From positions 1-64,000 of the forward strand of contig JAPPOG010000051.1 in the NCBI GenBank assembly GCA_028818225.1: 64,000 nucleotides of DNA. The letters run 5' to 3'. The notes beneath the pieces were generated by a model. The model did no database searches. It had not been told where the DNA came from and worked only from the letters and a program-made list of their open reading frames with translations. Origin of the DNA: Gammaproteobacteria bacterium (GTDB taxonomy: Bacteria; Pseudomonadota; Gammaproteobacteria; Pseudomonadales; Pseudohongiellaceae). Below are positions 53,467-61,893 of this stretch, piece by piece. The first letter of the stretch is position 1, and each line of letters starts with the position of its first letter. A program made the position numbers and the translations under genes.

Positions 53467-54213
53467 TTATTCAGTAATAGCTGCTTGAAGTTCATCTGCG
53501 AGATTTAATGCCTCATCGATAAATTTTTCGAGGCGATCTTCGTCTTCCGTTTGTAGTTGCATGAACTGACAACGCAGAAAGGACACTTCTGCGTCCTTAT
53601 CATTTAGCATGCCAATTAATTGAATTCCAGACTGCAATTCAAAATCATCAGAAAAATCAATTTTGCAGGCATCGATTAATCCTGGATTGCGAAACTCCTT
53701 TTCAAGGTTTTGCTCGACTCGAAATTTGGCTCCGGAAGACGATATATGCATGACTGCACCCTCTACAATCGCGCCATTTACCATATACAAGGTGACGGGC
53801 ACTCGCATTATAGTCTCCAGATTCACTCGCAAAGTCTTGCGTAGCTGAGTACAGGCTACTTTATAAGGCAGCTCAAAGTGGCTGATACTGGGCGTTTTAG
53901 CATCATCACCAACTGAGTCAGCCAGCCGCGATTGAAAGACGACAGATAACCCACCACTTTGACCCCTAAACATTAAAGTTTCACCAGGGCTAAATTTGGC
54001 GTTTCCCGCATCAGAAATAAATGAAAATAAACCCTCATCTGGATGGACAGATTTCAGTCTAATAGAGTGAGCAATTATTCGACTCTTTACTTTCTTAACG
54101 AACGAAAACGTCCATTGCTGAGCAATACCAACTTTCAGTAATTGAACTATTTGCTGCCGGTGGATAATGTCTCCATCGGACAGGTTGAGTGAATTTAAAT
54201 CGTCGTTTTCCAT
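53467..54213 (-). CDS. YcgR-like PilZ protein (flagellar brake type)
   Basis: A 248-residue protein of two domains. About 20-120 is a YcgR N-terminal-like PilZN domain, and 125-245 is PilZ: R-K-T-L-R-V-N-L type lead (Q-L-R-K-T-L-R-V-N-L-E), S-S-x-G-A-K-F near 160, and V-S-F-L-R-C-Q-F-M-Q-L near the end. In YcgR proteins c-di-GMP binding slows the flagellar motor. Here R-x-x-x-R (R-K-T-L-R) and D/N-x-S-x-x-G (H-I-S-S-S-G) are present, so ligand binding is plausible. No flagellar gene is in the window. Confidence 0.8.
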   Translation of the reverse strand: MENDDLNSLNLSDGDIIHRQQIVQLLKVGIAQQWTFSFVKKVKSRIIAHSIRLKSVHPDEGLFSFISDAGNAKFSPGETLMFRGQSGGLSVVFQSRLADSVGDDAKTPSISHFELPYKVACTQLRKTLRVNLETIMRVPVTLYMVNGAIVEGAVMHISSSGAKFRVEQNLEKEFRNPGLIDACKIDFSDDFELQSGIQLIGMLNDKDAEVSFLRCQFMQLQTEDEDRLEKFIDEALNLADELQAAITE

Positions 54214-54548
54214 CTTTGTTTCCAGACATTACAACTGTATTTTTCTCATATGCAGAAGAATAAGACCAGATCAAATTAAGCGGTTTTCAGACATAGTTCA
54301 AAATTTCCTTAAAAATAGCCTTTCTCGCCCTGAACGCAACGCGGTAACTGCAAATACCCACAAGCCAAGTGTAATTTAGCAGAAATAAGGACTCTCTCTA
54401 CTTACTAACAATGTAAGAATAGAACAAACCAGAGAGAGTCACGCACCGGCTCAAGGCCTGATGGAGTTTTTGAAAGGAGACAGCGCAAGACTCGCCGAGT
54501 TTGATATTGAAATGAAAAAGCCTGAAGTTTTTGGGTAGTTGAAAAAAA
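54214..54548. other. Intergenic region with a short coding-like fragment
   Basis: Between the PilZ gene (start 54213, minus) and the lysozyme gene (stop 54549, minus). On the plus strand 54461-54538 reads as 25 codons with natural composition (M-E-F-L-K-G-D-S-A, E-M-K-K-P-E-V-F-G) and a TAG, and the frame continues open further upstream without a start. It may be a fragment of a lost gene or a very small gene. An inverted repeat lies just before it (separate entry). No other structure seen. Confidence 0.35.
54390..54440. repeat. 10-base inverted repeat with 31-base loop
   Basis: GACTCTCTCT at 54390-54399 and its exact complement AGAGAGAGTC at 54431-54440. The arms are pure purine/pyrimidine tracts. 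No U-run follows, so it is not a standard terminator; it could be an operator or a transcript hairpin ahead of the short plus-strand frame. Confidence 0.55.
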
Positions 54549-55109
54549 TTAGCTGGCACAGCTTAAAAATAGCGATCTGACAATATCGTTCCGGGATTCC
54601 TGAATCTGCTTACGGCGACATTCATTGGCGCAGGTTAACCAATCCGCTTTGCGCACGGCATTCGCAAAGGTAGGAAACTTTTTGATCAGCCCTTTATTAC
54701 CCAGATTATAGGCCATATCGATCAAGCCAAGTCTGGCCTCATCTGGATATTCATCATATTTGGGGAAGTCTCGCCTTAATTTAGACTCGAAGTTATCGAG
54801 TCTGACATCCACTAGCTGATTAATTTCATGCTCATTTAATACCAATTGCGTGAATTGTTTGTAGTATTTAGCAGGACGAGCAGATTCCTGCTGACTAATT
54901 AAATCAAATTCTTCTTCAATAGCCGCTGCCGATGCTTTTTCACCTGTAGCTTCAACTTCGAATGGCAGTGAAGCCGCGCTGGACGGCTTCTTCAACATAT
55001 TGCCCACGCCCACAGTTACCTTTCCAACTGTATCTAAGTACATATGGGCAATGCAGCCTTCGCCTTCTTTTATGAGTTCGCGAACTTCATCTCTGAATTT
55101 TTCAGTCAA
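54549..55109 (-). CDS. GH24 lysozyme (T4 type), cytoplasmic form without signal peptide
   Basis: A 186-residue GH24 muramidase. The T4-type catalytic residues fall at the right spacing: Glu17 (G-E-G), Asp26 (Y-L-D-T) and Thr32 (K-V-T-V-G), then V-G-V-G-N. F-P-x-x-x-x-x-P-D-E-A-R-L-G-L-I-D-M-A-Y-N-L-G and C-R-R-K-Q-I-Q-E-S-R-N-D match the C-terminal lobe. No signal peptide or SAR helix is present, so export, if any, needs a holin or another route. It may be a prophage-derived gene or have a host role, for example in type VI secretion or lysis. No phage gene is adjacent. Confidence 0.87.
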   Translation of the reverse strand: MTEKFRDEVRELIKEGEGCIAHMYLDTVGKVTVGVGNMLKKPSSAASLPFEVEATGEKASAAAIEEEFDLISQQESARPAKYYKQFTQLVLNEHEINQLVDVRLDNFESKLRRDFPKYDEYPDEARLGLIDMAYNLGNKGLIKKFPTFANAVRKADWLTCANECRRKQIQESRNDIVRSLFLSCAS

Positions 55110-55160
55110 ACATTAATCTCCGTATCGCGGAAAATGAGGACTTTATTGTTACAAGATCTT

Positions 55161-56180
55161 CTATTCCTCGGATCCGTTTTGTTCTCTATGTTCTCTTTCC
55201 CTGACACGAGCTCCCATTAAAGTAGCAGACATCGCATAATTACCTTCATGGCAGGCATATTCATAGGGCACCTGATCTGATCTGGGCCACACCATTTCGC
55301 CGGCATACCTGTCCGTGTAATCGACATCCTCTACGTCAAAGCTATAGATTAATCCACCTCCCGGCTCGGGGGAAAATCTCTCTACTATTTTTTTGCCATC
55401 AGAGGGCTGATAAGGCTGATCCATGAAATTGGTAGTCTCAACCACCAGGGTATCGCCCTCCCACCATCCGATAGAATCACCGTCAAAGGTGGCGAGAACT
55501 TCCGAATTATGTTCGTCACCTATACGAATTATTCTCGCCCAGTGCATCCATTCTATGTACAACATTAAATAATCATCAGTTTGCACAATCGTTTTCAGGT
55601 TATTGTAAACCCGCGGTGTAATTGGAATGGTCGCAGGCTGATGATAGATACAGCGTACGGCGAGAGTTTGATTTTCTGGGCCATCATAGGGTTGATCCCC
55701 GGTCTCCAACCACCAGGCACCATCTCTCTCTGGCCAGGCAAATTTTGGCGCTGCATCCGCTTTCGCCTGCCCCGCTGGAGTCCTGGCTGGCATGCGGCCG
55801 TTTTCAGGATAAGTCAAAATAGAAGTCCTGTACTGGCCATCAATAATGAATCCGTCGTTGCCGCGATCAAACCAGAAATCATTATAGGAACCAATATTTC
55901 CGCCTTCTTCTGGCGCTTCGCGATCAGGATCACTAGCGATTGCATCCTGTTCCCGGATACCCATCTCACGATCGCGCAAAGACTGTACTTCTTCCTCATT
56001 CAGAAAAAGCCGGTCGCCATAATCACGCGGCCGTTCGAACGGAGTCAGAGTTGAGATGTCGTAGTGACCGGTAAAATCAGGTTTACCCGAGGGAGTACGA
56101 GGATAATTATCTTGAGCATTTCCAAGTAGAGGCAATGCCATTGGGACTGATAAAGTGACTACAACTAATATTTTTTTCAT
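55161..56180 (-). CDS. Exported protein of the WxGDTLVVETTN family, paralogue 4
   Basis: A 339-residue exported protein, nearly the same as the gene at 47293 over most of its length: P-S-G-K-P-D-F-T-G-H-Y-D near the start, W-P-E-R-D-G-A-W-W-L-E-T-G-D-Q-P-Y, G-D-S-I-G-W-W-E-G-D-T-L-V-V and C-H-E-G-N-Y-A-M-S-A. Signal peptide cleaved near G-N-A-Q. It is the last gene of the minus-strand run that starts with the tri-haem cytochrome, separated by 86 bases from the unknown exported protein gene, with GGGAGG-type site ahead of its ATG. Function unknown. Its place here ties this family to the DUF1592/DUF1552 group. Confidence 0.8.
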   Translation of the reverse strand: MKKILVVVTLSVPMALPLLGNAQDNYPRTPSGKPDFTGHYDISTLTPFERPRDYGDRLFLNEEEVQSLRDREMGIREQDAIASDPDREAPEEGGNIGSYNDFWFDRGNDGFIIDGQYRTSILTYPENGRMPARTPAGQAKADAAPKFAWPERDGAWWLETGDQPYDGPENQTLAVRCIYHQPATIPITPRVYNNLKTIVQTDDYLMLYIEWMHWARIIRIGDEHNSEVLATFDGDSIGWWEGDTLVVETTNFMDQPYQPSDGKKIVERFSPEPGGGLIYSFDVEDVDYTDRYAGEMVWPRSDQVPYEYACHEGNYAMSATLMGARVREREHREQNGSEE

Positions 56181-56266
56181 TATGTCCTCCCGATGAAGGA
56201 TGTTGCATTTGCAAATTATTTTCGATGGTTCTTTTGTAATTTGGGTTACGTATTAATAAATTAAAG

Positions 56267-57343
56267 CTAGGGAGAAGCCATAACTTTATTTTTTTCTGAG
56301 TGACTAATAAAAACCTGAGTCATTTTGATATCCAAAGCTGTAGAGATGGCAGTATTTTCTCCAGTCTCAGGATCTCGGTGGGCATCGGCAAGTCGGCGCA
56401 GAGCCTTATACAGTGAGATGCCAGAAATCTGCCCGTTACTCAAATGATGGGTGGAATCATTGCGAATCAGTTGATAGTACCAGGTATCAACATCAGCGTA
56501 GCCTGCAAGCAGGCCGGTCGCATTTTGTTCGTTTAAACTCAGTTGCAGTCGCGCATCCTTAAAGATATGAATGGACGGTACGCTGAGATTCATCCATGGA
56601 ACAACCAAGTCTCCCAGGGGCTCCGTTGTCAGGACCGAGTTAACAATTTTTCCTTTGGATTCCCTGATCAGGCTGGTTCCCCATCGATAATCGACACGCT
56701 GGGTACCACCTGCCATCGCTCTCTGACCAGTCGCATCGGTAAGTAATCTATCCATACCGCGGTACCAACTGACTGTTACCTCATCATCATTCTCTAAATC
56801 ATCTACTCCGGTTAACTCAATCATCATGCGGTTATAGCGGCGATCGAGTATTGCTTTGTTCTGGAAGATAAACTCTACCCCGTCAGGACCGCGAAATCCG
56901 ATAATGCAACCGACGGCACGATAAACTTCATTATCGATTCCCTGGCTTCCGTCAGGATGCGTAAAATCATTCGGTCCTGTTTCTCCATCCAGATTCAATC
57001 CCCATGACAGATCTCCCTCAACTTCGAGAAACTCGAAACCATCTGGTTGCGTGTTTGGATGCCAGGTTTCAATTTCCTGCTTTAGTTGAGTTTCTTCGAC
57101 GGAAAGAAACTCATGGGCCGGGAACAATTGCTCGAATTGCTCTCGAGGGCCATCATTAAATCCACGCGGACATTCTTCAACAGTCTCAGTCTGATAAACC
57201 GACCAGAACAGATCGGTCATGACATAGCCGATTGTGCCGTCTTTAATGACGCCGCTCTGGGCAAGGCTATCAGTACTACCAATAAGGAAGGCTCCGAAAA
57301 CCAAAATGGAAAGTGGCATACGCAAAATATGCTGCTGCATCAT
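56267..57343 (-). CDS. Exported protein, unknown, part of the DUF1592/DUF1552 operon
   Basis: A 358-residue exported protein. Signal peptide (I-L-R-M-P-L-S-I-L-V-F-G-A-F-L-I-G, cleavage near L-A-Q-S). The mature part has V-E-E-C-P-R-G-F-N-D-G near 55, G-T-I-G-Y-V-M-T-D-L, D-D-E-V-T-V-S-W-Y-R-G-M-D and a C-terminal domain with A-I-S-T-A-L-D-I-K. I do not recognise a family; similar proteins accompany DUF1592/DUF1552 genes in several marine proteobacteria. Its ATG overlaps the stop of the preceding gene (ATGA), so it is translationally coupled. Ribosome site GGAGGG lies 5 bases ahead. Confidence 0.7.
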   Translation of the reverse strand: MMQQHILRMPLSILVFGAFLIGSTDSLAQSGVIKDGTIGYVMTDLFWSVYQTETVEECPRGFNDGPREQFEQLFPAHEFLSVEETQLKQEIETWHPNTQPDGFEFLEVEGDLSWGLNLDGETGPNDFTHPDGSQGIDNEVYRAVGCIIGFRGPDGVEFIFQNKAILDRRYNRMMIELTGVDDLENDDEVTVSWYRGMDRLLTDATGQRAMAGGTQRVDYRWGTSLIRESKGKIVNSVLTTEPLGDLVVPWMNLSVPSIHIFKDARLQLSLNEQNATGLLAGYADVDTWYYQLIRNDSTHHLSNGQISGISLYKALRRLADAHRDPETGENTAISTALDIKMTQVFISHSEKNKVMASP

Positions 57344-58698
57344 AAAATCCCTCCCATAAAATCGTCACGCAACCAGAACGCGCGTAGTCCATTACGCTTG
57401 CCTCGCCATTCTCCTATGCCACCACCATGCACATCCCCCGGAGCCTGGTCCAGCCCATAGAGGTATACAGGTCGATCTCGGTAGGTCCAAACTCGCAGGG
57501 TGCCTGCTTGCTCCGCACTCGCATAGCGGCCGGTAAGCGGATCAATCGTCCTGATTCTCCAGGTTCGATTAGGGCTCTCTTGGTTATCTCCAGCAATTAC
57601 GTAGGGCCAATGCTCCAGACATTTTTCCGGTTTTCCGGCACCGCACATCGCCAATCGATAGACCTGGGTATCTGCCGGGTGATCGCAACTCAACTGATCC
57701 TGTGAATCATCTCCACAGAAATAGCGATAAATCGTTCTGCCAGTGGAGTCGGCTAATACATCTCCAGCGATGGTTTGTTGTACGGTAAAACCGGGTGGAA
57801 GCGCTGGCGCCCTCTGGGTGAATACATTACTCCAACCGGCATTATCACTGCCTTCCAGACTCCAGGAACCAGTATCCAGTAAATGGGTATAGAGCGGCTT
57901 GCCACGATACACCCATTGTCGCTCGCCAGGAGATCTCTCCAGTAAGGTCCATTCACCCTGCTCACTGGCCAAGCCTGGCGCCAGCACCGGTTTCCAGTTA
58001 GCCAGGCAATCTCCATGACAGACTACTGCACTCGCACTATCTCCGGCATAACTGTAGACCGATTCGTTAGTATTGGTCGTTAACATCCGTCCGATAGATG
58101 TTGATTTTATGGCGAATCCAGGAGGCAACATTGAAGGGGGGACAATTGGCTCCCTGTAAGCCGGCGAGTCACCTCTTGAATTACGGGTAGTACCCCCCAG
58201 CACATCGCCCGGCCGGGTATCGCGAACAGAAGTATATAAAGGCTGCTCATCATAGGCCCATTGTAAACTGCCATCTTTGCGCTCCAGGATTGTCCATTTT
58301 CCAATTCCCGCAGCATCGTCATCAGCATAGGCCGGCCGCCAGAGATCAACACAGCTTGGTCGATTCTCTAGTTCGGGTAATTTGATACCTGCCGGATAGG
58401 GGCTCATAAGACCAGCAGTCACTTCTAATACTTCGTCGTAACATCCTGGAATACCTGGTGTTTCACCACTGTATCCGTTTCTCAAAATTCTAAGTGGCCA
58501 CTCATACAAGGTCCTTCCATTTGCATCTGCAAAAACCGGGCCCTCTAACTCCGAGACAATGACTTGAAAGCCAGGTGGCATTGGGACTTCACGGTAGGTT
58601 TCTGTATCGGCAGCCAATGTGGAACAGGACCAGAGAATGCCTGTTAGTAAAATCAGGAAAGTATGAAGAGCGGTTCCAGTTTTAAACCAGAATTTCAC
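57340..58698 (-). CDS. Exported protein with PF03640-type repeats
   Basis: About 452 residues. The repeat G-x-x-L-A-D-A-x-G-R-T-L-Y-x-x of the secreted lipoprotein_15 family (PF03640/COG4315) appears in several copies: P-V-F-A-D-A-N-G-R-T-L-Y-E, G-R-M-L-T-T-N-T-N-E-S-V-Y-S-Y, G-D-V-L-A-D-S-T-G-R-T-I-Y-R-Y. Each copy contains C-x-x-x-W/C-x-H type endings (V-C-H-G-D-C). Such repeats are exported and of unknown function. Start GTG 58698 gives the signal peptide (L-H-T-F-L-I-L-L-T-G-I-L-W) and a 17-base overlap with the DUF1552 stop; ATG 58743 would extend it by 15 residues. The gene follows and precedes others with overlaps, so it is part of one operon. Confidence 0.82.
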   Translation of the reverse strand: MKFWFKTGTALHTFLILLTGILWSCSTLAADTETYREVPMPPGFQVIVSELEGPVFADANGRTLYEWPLRILRNGYSGETPGIPGCYDEVLEVTAGLMSPYPAGIKLPELENRPSCVDLWRPAYADDDAAGIGKWTILERKDGSLQWAYDEQPLYTSVRDTRPGDVLGGTTRNSRGDSPAYREPIVPPSMLPPGFAIKSTSIGRMLTTNTNESVYSYAGDSASAVVCHGDCLANWKPVLAPGLASEQGEWTLLERSPGERQWVYRGKPLYTHLLDTGSWSLEGSDNAGWSNVFTQRAPALPPGFTVQQTIAGDVLADSTGRTIYRYFCGDDSQDQLSCDHPADTQVYRLAMCGAGKPEKCLEHWPYVIAGDNQESPNRTWRIRTIDPLTGRYASAEQAGTLRVWTYRDRPVYLYGLDQAPGDVHGGGIGEWRGKRNGLRAFWLRDDFMGGIL

Positions 58699-60016
58699 CG
58701 ATCTCACTCGAGGTGGTATTACTCTTGTCGCCCCAGGATTCAATTTCGAGCCCCATTAGGCGTTGCGCAGTGTATCCAAGTCGACAACCTGGAGAACCCC
58801 CACCATCAATATGCAATCCAGTTTTAACTCTGCCTCCCGCAGTACCAGCACTAAACATTGGAATGCCATCGATAGCATGCAGCTTGGCAAATGATTGATC
58901 GGTTGTAGCATAGATAAAGCTATTGTCCAGCAAGGAACCATCGCCTTCTTTAAAGTTGGCAAGGGCGTTTACATAGTATGCCCATTCATCCATTGCACGA
59001 CGAGTAAACCAGGAAACGTTTGGTTGATAACCCAGTTCCAAATCTACCGCCTCTTCATGAGTAGCTGTGTGATGAGGCTTGTCATAACCTGGTTTGATAG
59101 TTGCGGAGAATGCCGACGCATAAAACATGTTGAATACACGAGTCTGATCACAGGCAACCGCCATTAACATCAAATCAGTCATCATGCGATGACGTTTGGC
59201 TACCAGATCCGCATCCAGTCCAGTTGGCAAGTTTTCTGGCTCTTCGAGAACAACACAGGCTTCTCGTGGATCTGGTTTGCTCAGCTGCAAATCAAAACGA
59301 CGCTCAAGATCTCGAAGACCGGTGAAGTACTGATCCAGGCGAGCACGATCATCGGCACCCACGGATTGCTCCAACTTTTTTGTTTCTTCCTGTACCGCAG
59401 TAAGTGCGCTCTTTCGTACCATTACTTTTGGATCAGGAGAAAAAGTTTCAGCATTTGGATCCTGAAAATCTGCTCCAAACAAACGTTGATAAAATCTTAA
59501 TGGCGACCATTCCGGCGCATTTACAGAATTACCTCCTTCATAACTGAAGCTGTTACGCACATCACCGGTGGCCGTCGCACTCAAACTACGAAAGCGCGTA
59601 GCATTTCCAATCTGACGGGCAACGGAAACATCAATAGTCTCACCCGGCCGATTTTCCGATGTCATGGGAGCTATGCCGGAACGCAGCACTACCCAACCAG
59701 AGTGATGACAGAGGTTTGGTGCATCATCTTTAAAAACATGAAAATTGGTGTAGAGATTTATGTGCTGCTGCACAGGGGCTAAAGCTGCAATCTCTTCCGG
59801 TAAATCGAAGTTTGGACCAGTTCTCTTCGGCACAAATATGGATTCGGACATTCCCAGTCCCCAGGACCAGGTGCCAAAACGCTGCGGAATGGGAGTGCCG
59901 TCGGCATAAGCAGTCCCGTTGTCGTTGAGGAAAACATCAAGCAGAGGTAATCCCACGGTTATCACGCCGCCATTAAGGGCACCTTTCAGAAATTTGCGTC
60001 GATTAATCTTGCTCAT
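58682..60016 (-). CDS. DUF1552 protein with Tat-type signal
   Basis: A 444-residue exported protein. The N terminus is a twin-arginine-type lead M-S-K-I-N-R-R-K-F-L-K-G with G-G-V-I-T-V-G-L-P-L-L-D, so the folded protein may leave through Tat. The main part matches the DUF1552 family (Q-R-F-G-T-W-S-W-G-L-G-M, S-L-S-A-T-A-T-G-D-V-R-N-S-F-S-Y, T-D-L-M-L-M-A-V-A-C-D-Q-T-R-V, Y-A-T-T-D-Q-S). Such proteins belong to the alkaline phosphatase-like/DUF1501 relatives and appear beside DUF1592. The role is not known. Four bases separate it from the DUF1592 stop. A possible cofactor or metal site in H-H-T-A-T-H is visible near 315. Confidence 0.85.
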   Translation of the reverse strand: MSKINRRKFLKGALNGGVITVGLPLLDVFLNDNGTAYADGTPIPQRFGTWSWGLGMSESIFVPKRTGPNFDLPEEIAALAPVQQHINLYTNFHVFKDDAPNLCHHSGWVVLRSGIAPMTSENRPGETIDVSVARQIGNATRFRSLSATATGDVRNSFSYEGGNSVNAPEWSPLRFYQRLFGADFQDPNAETFSPDPKVMVRKSALTAVQEETKKLEQSVGADDRARLDQYFTGLRDLERRFDLQLSKPDPREACVVLEEPENLPTGLDADLVAKRHRMMTDLMLMAVACDQTRVFNMFYASAFSATIKPGYDKPHHTATHEEAVDLELGYQPNVSWFTRRAMDEWAYYVNALANFKEGDGSLLDNSFIYATTDQSFAKLHAIDGIPMFSAGTAGGRVKTGLHIDGGGSPGCRLGYTAQRLMGLEIESWGDKSNTTSSEIGEILV

Positions 60017-60020
60017 CTTG

Positions 60021-61745
60021 CTATCTCTGGGACGGTAAACTGAATTCAGGATCCGCCAGCCTGAAAGGCTGTGATTCTGAGTTTGCTGGCAGCATTTTAC
60101 CCTGAGAATCCTCGGTTCTGACAGCGGAAAAAGCCTGACTCAGGGCCAAATCACGCAAAAGTGCAGTTAATTTGTACTGGCTTGCCTCGAACCGGCCCTC
60201 CAACCAGCGCAGAGTAGCAAGCTCGTAGCGCGGCGATACGGGGCCCCCTGTACCATAGGCAAATAGCCTGTTTATCAGGCAACTGGGCAATTTCGGATGA
60301 TCCCGAACAGCTGCAGCAAGGCCGCTTATATCTGTATAAAACACCCCATCCAGCTCTCCACTAATATCAAATTCAGCCCCATTTTCAGTTTCCCGGAAGC
60401 GTCCCGCCCCATCAAAATTCTCCAGCGATAAACCCATGGGGTCGGTTATCAAATGGCAACCGGCACAGGAGGGATTAGTATTGTGTACCGCCAGTCGTTC
60501 TCGCGCGGTGACCGCACCTTCAGCTTCCTCCAACAATGAGAAATCTACATTAGGAGGCGGGTCAGGCACCAGCTGGCACAGAAAGCGTTCTCGCAGTGCC
60601 TGACCGCGAAGTGTTGGCGAGCTGCGCACGGCATGAGAATTGGCAGCTAAAAAACTAATGTGGGTAAGTAAACCAATACGAGGACTGCTCTCTGGAAATT
60701 CGTAAGTCGTCCAGCCATTGCCTGTGGGAATACCATAAACTACACCCAGGGCTGGAGACATGAATGTTTTGCGACTTACAAAAAGATCACGGTAATCCGC
60801 GTCCTGCGTAATGACATGATCGATAATTGTGCGCAGGGTTTGCTCTCTGGCATCTCTTAAGGTTGAACCAGTTACCATCGGATAAACATTTGGGTCTTTT
60901 GCCAGACTATTAAATTCATCAAATCCCAGCATGTCATCAAAGAAAGCACGCATACCATCAGTCAGCCTGCTACTGGCAATCATTCGATCTACCTGCGCGG
61001 CCAATCCTGCTTCTGACAAAAGCTCACCCGATTCTGCAGCTGCTAACAAAGCAGCATCCGGTGGCCCATTCCAGAGAAAGAAACTCAAGCGCGAAGCAAG
61101 TGAGTAGGCTGTTAATCTTTCATAACCAGGCCTGTCTGGGTCTGCCTCTTGTTCATCAACAATGAAAACAAATTCCGGACTAATTAGAATCGATTCCAGG
61201 GCAAGAGCCAGTCCCGCGTAGAAATCTTCAGTTTGTTCGGCCGCATAATTAGCGATATCCACCAGTTCTGCCAAACGTTCATCACCCAGGGGTTGACGAT
61301 TCAAAAGTTCACCGCTGGCCTGAAGAAAAAGTCCTGCACAAGCTCCATCCGGCTGATCCTCGGCTTCGGGTCGACAGGGAATCAGAAAATCCCGATGATC
61401 CTCATCGACTACTCTTACAGCAATTGAGGTGGCAGTTTGTTGTATCTGTGAAATTTGGTCCGATGTAACGCCGACATAGGCCGCACCAGAAGAGAGCAGG
61501 CCATCTGTGCGGGTCATTGGCGGAATCGGCGGCAACACACTATTGGCGATATCATCTCCAAACACTGCTGCAATGGAATTTGTGTATTGCTCACCGGTGA
61601 GCAAGCGAGTGCGGGTTGCGGAAGCACTTTCACCTGGCTCCCCCTGCTCAATTTCTGCCGGCGCGCATGCGCCAAGCAAAATTGCAGCCCCCAGGGTGCA
61701 ACTGATTGTTTTAATTTCTACTTGTATGGACAGCAACCGAGACAA
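60021..61745 (-). CDS. DUF1592-type cytochrome-like lipoprotein
   Basis: A 574-residue exported protein of the Planctomycete-type DUF1587/1595/1592/1588/1585 group. The signal ends in L-L-G-A-C (Cys27), a lipobox. The middle shows S-P-E-F-V-F near 195, A-Y-S-L-A-S-R-L-S-F-F-L-W (DUF1592 lead), and D-x-A-R-E-Q-T-L-R near 300. A c-type haem motif C-A-G-C-H (427-431) with M-G-L-S-L-E-N-F-D-G is in the DUF1588 part, and DUF1585 closes the protein. It may transfer electrons or sit in an outer-membrane complex. Start TTG 61745 has AGGAAG only one base ahead; TTG 61736 at about 10 bases is as likely. Confidence 0.85.
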   Translation of the reverse strand: MSRLLSIQVEIKTISCTLGAAILLGACAPAEIEQGEPGESASATRTRLLTGEQYTNSIAAVFGDDIANSVLPPIPPMTRTDGLLSSGAAYVGVTSDQISQIQQTATSIAVRVVDEDHRDFLIPCRPEAEDQPDGACAGLFLQASGELLNRQPLGDERLAELVDIANYAAEQTEDFYAGLALALESILISPEFVFIVDEQEADPDRPGYERLTAYSLASRLSFFLWNGPPDAALLAAAESGELLSEAGLAAQVDRMIASSRLTDGMRAFFDDMLGFDEFNSLAKDPNVYPMVTGSTLRDAREQTLRTIIDHVITQDADYRDLFVSRKTFMSPALGVVYGIPTGNGWTTYEFPESSPRIGLLTHISFLAANSHAVRSSPTLRGQALRERFLCQLVPDPPPNVDFSLLEEAEGAVTARERLAVHNTNPSCAGCHLITDPMGLSLENFDGAGRFRETENGAEFDISGELDGVFYTDISGLAAAVRDHPKLPSCLINRLFAYGTGGPVSPRYELATLRWLEGRFEASQYKLTALLRDLALSQAFSAVRTEDSQGKMLPANSESQPFRLADPEFSLPSQR

Positions 61746-61893
61746 TCTTCCTACCCTTGTTTAACTTTCCTGCTCTTGCTTCTATATAAAGAGCATAACT
61801 AACTCATTACATCGGACTTAAAGTTCAATTATTAAAGAATACTGGCCAATTATAACTAGCCGGCATAAAGGAATCTCGCCCAAAAGACCGTGC

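Noticed and set aside
54549-55109. Lysozyme gene as the edge of a prophage
   Set aside because: No integrase, holin, tail or capsid gene lies within 10 kb on either side and no attachment repeat is seen.
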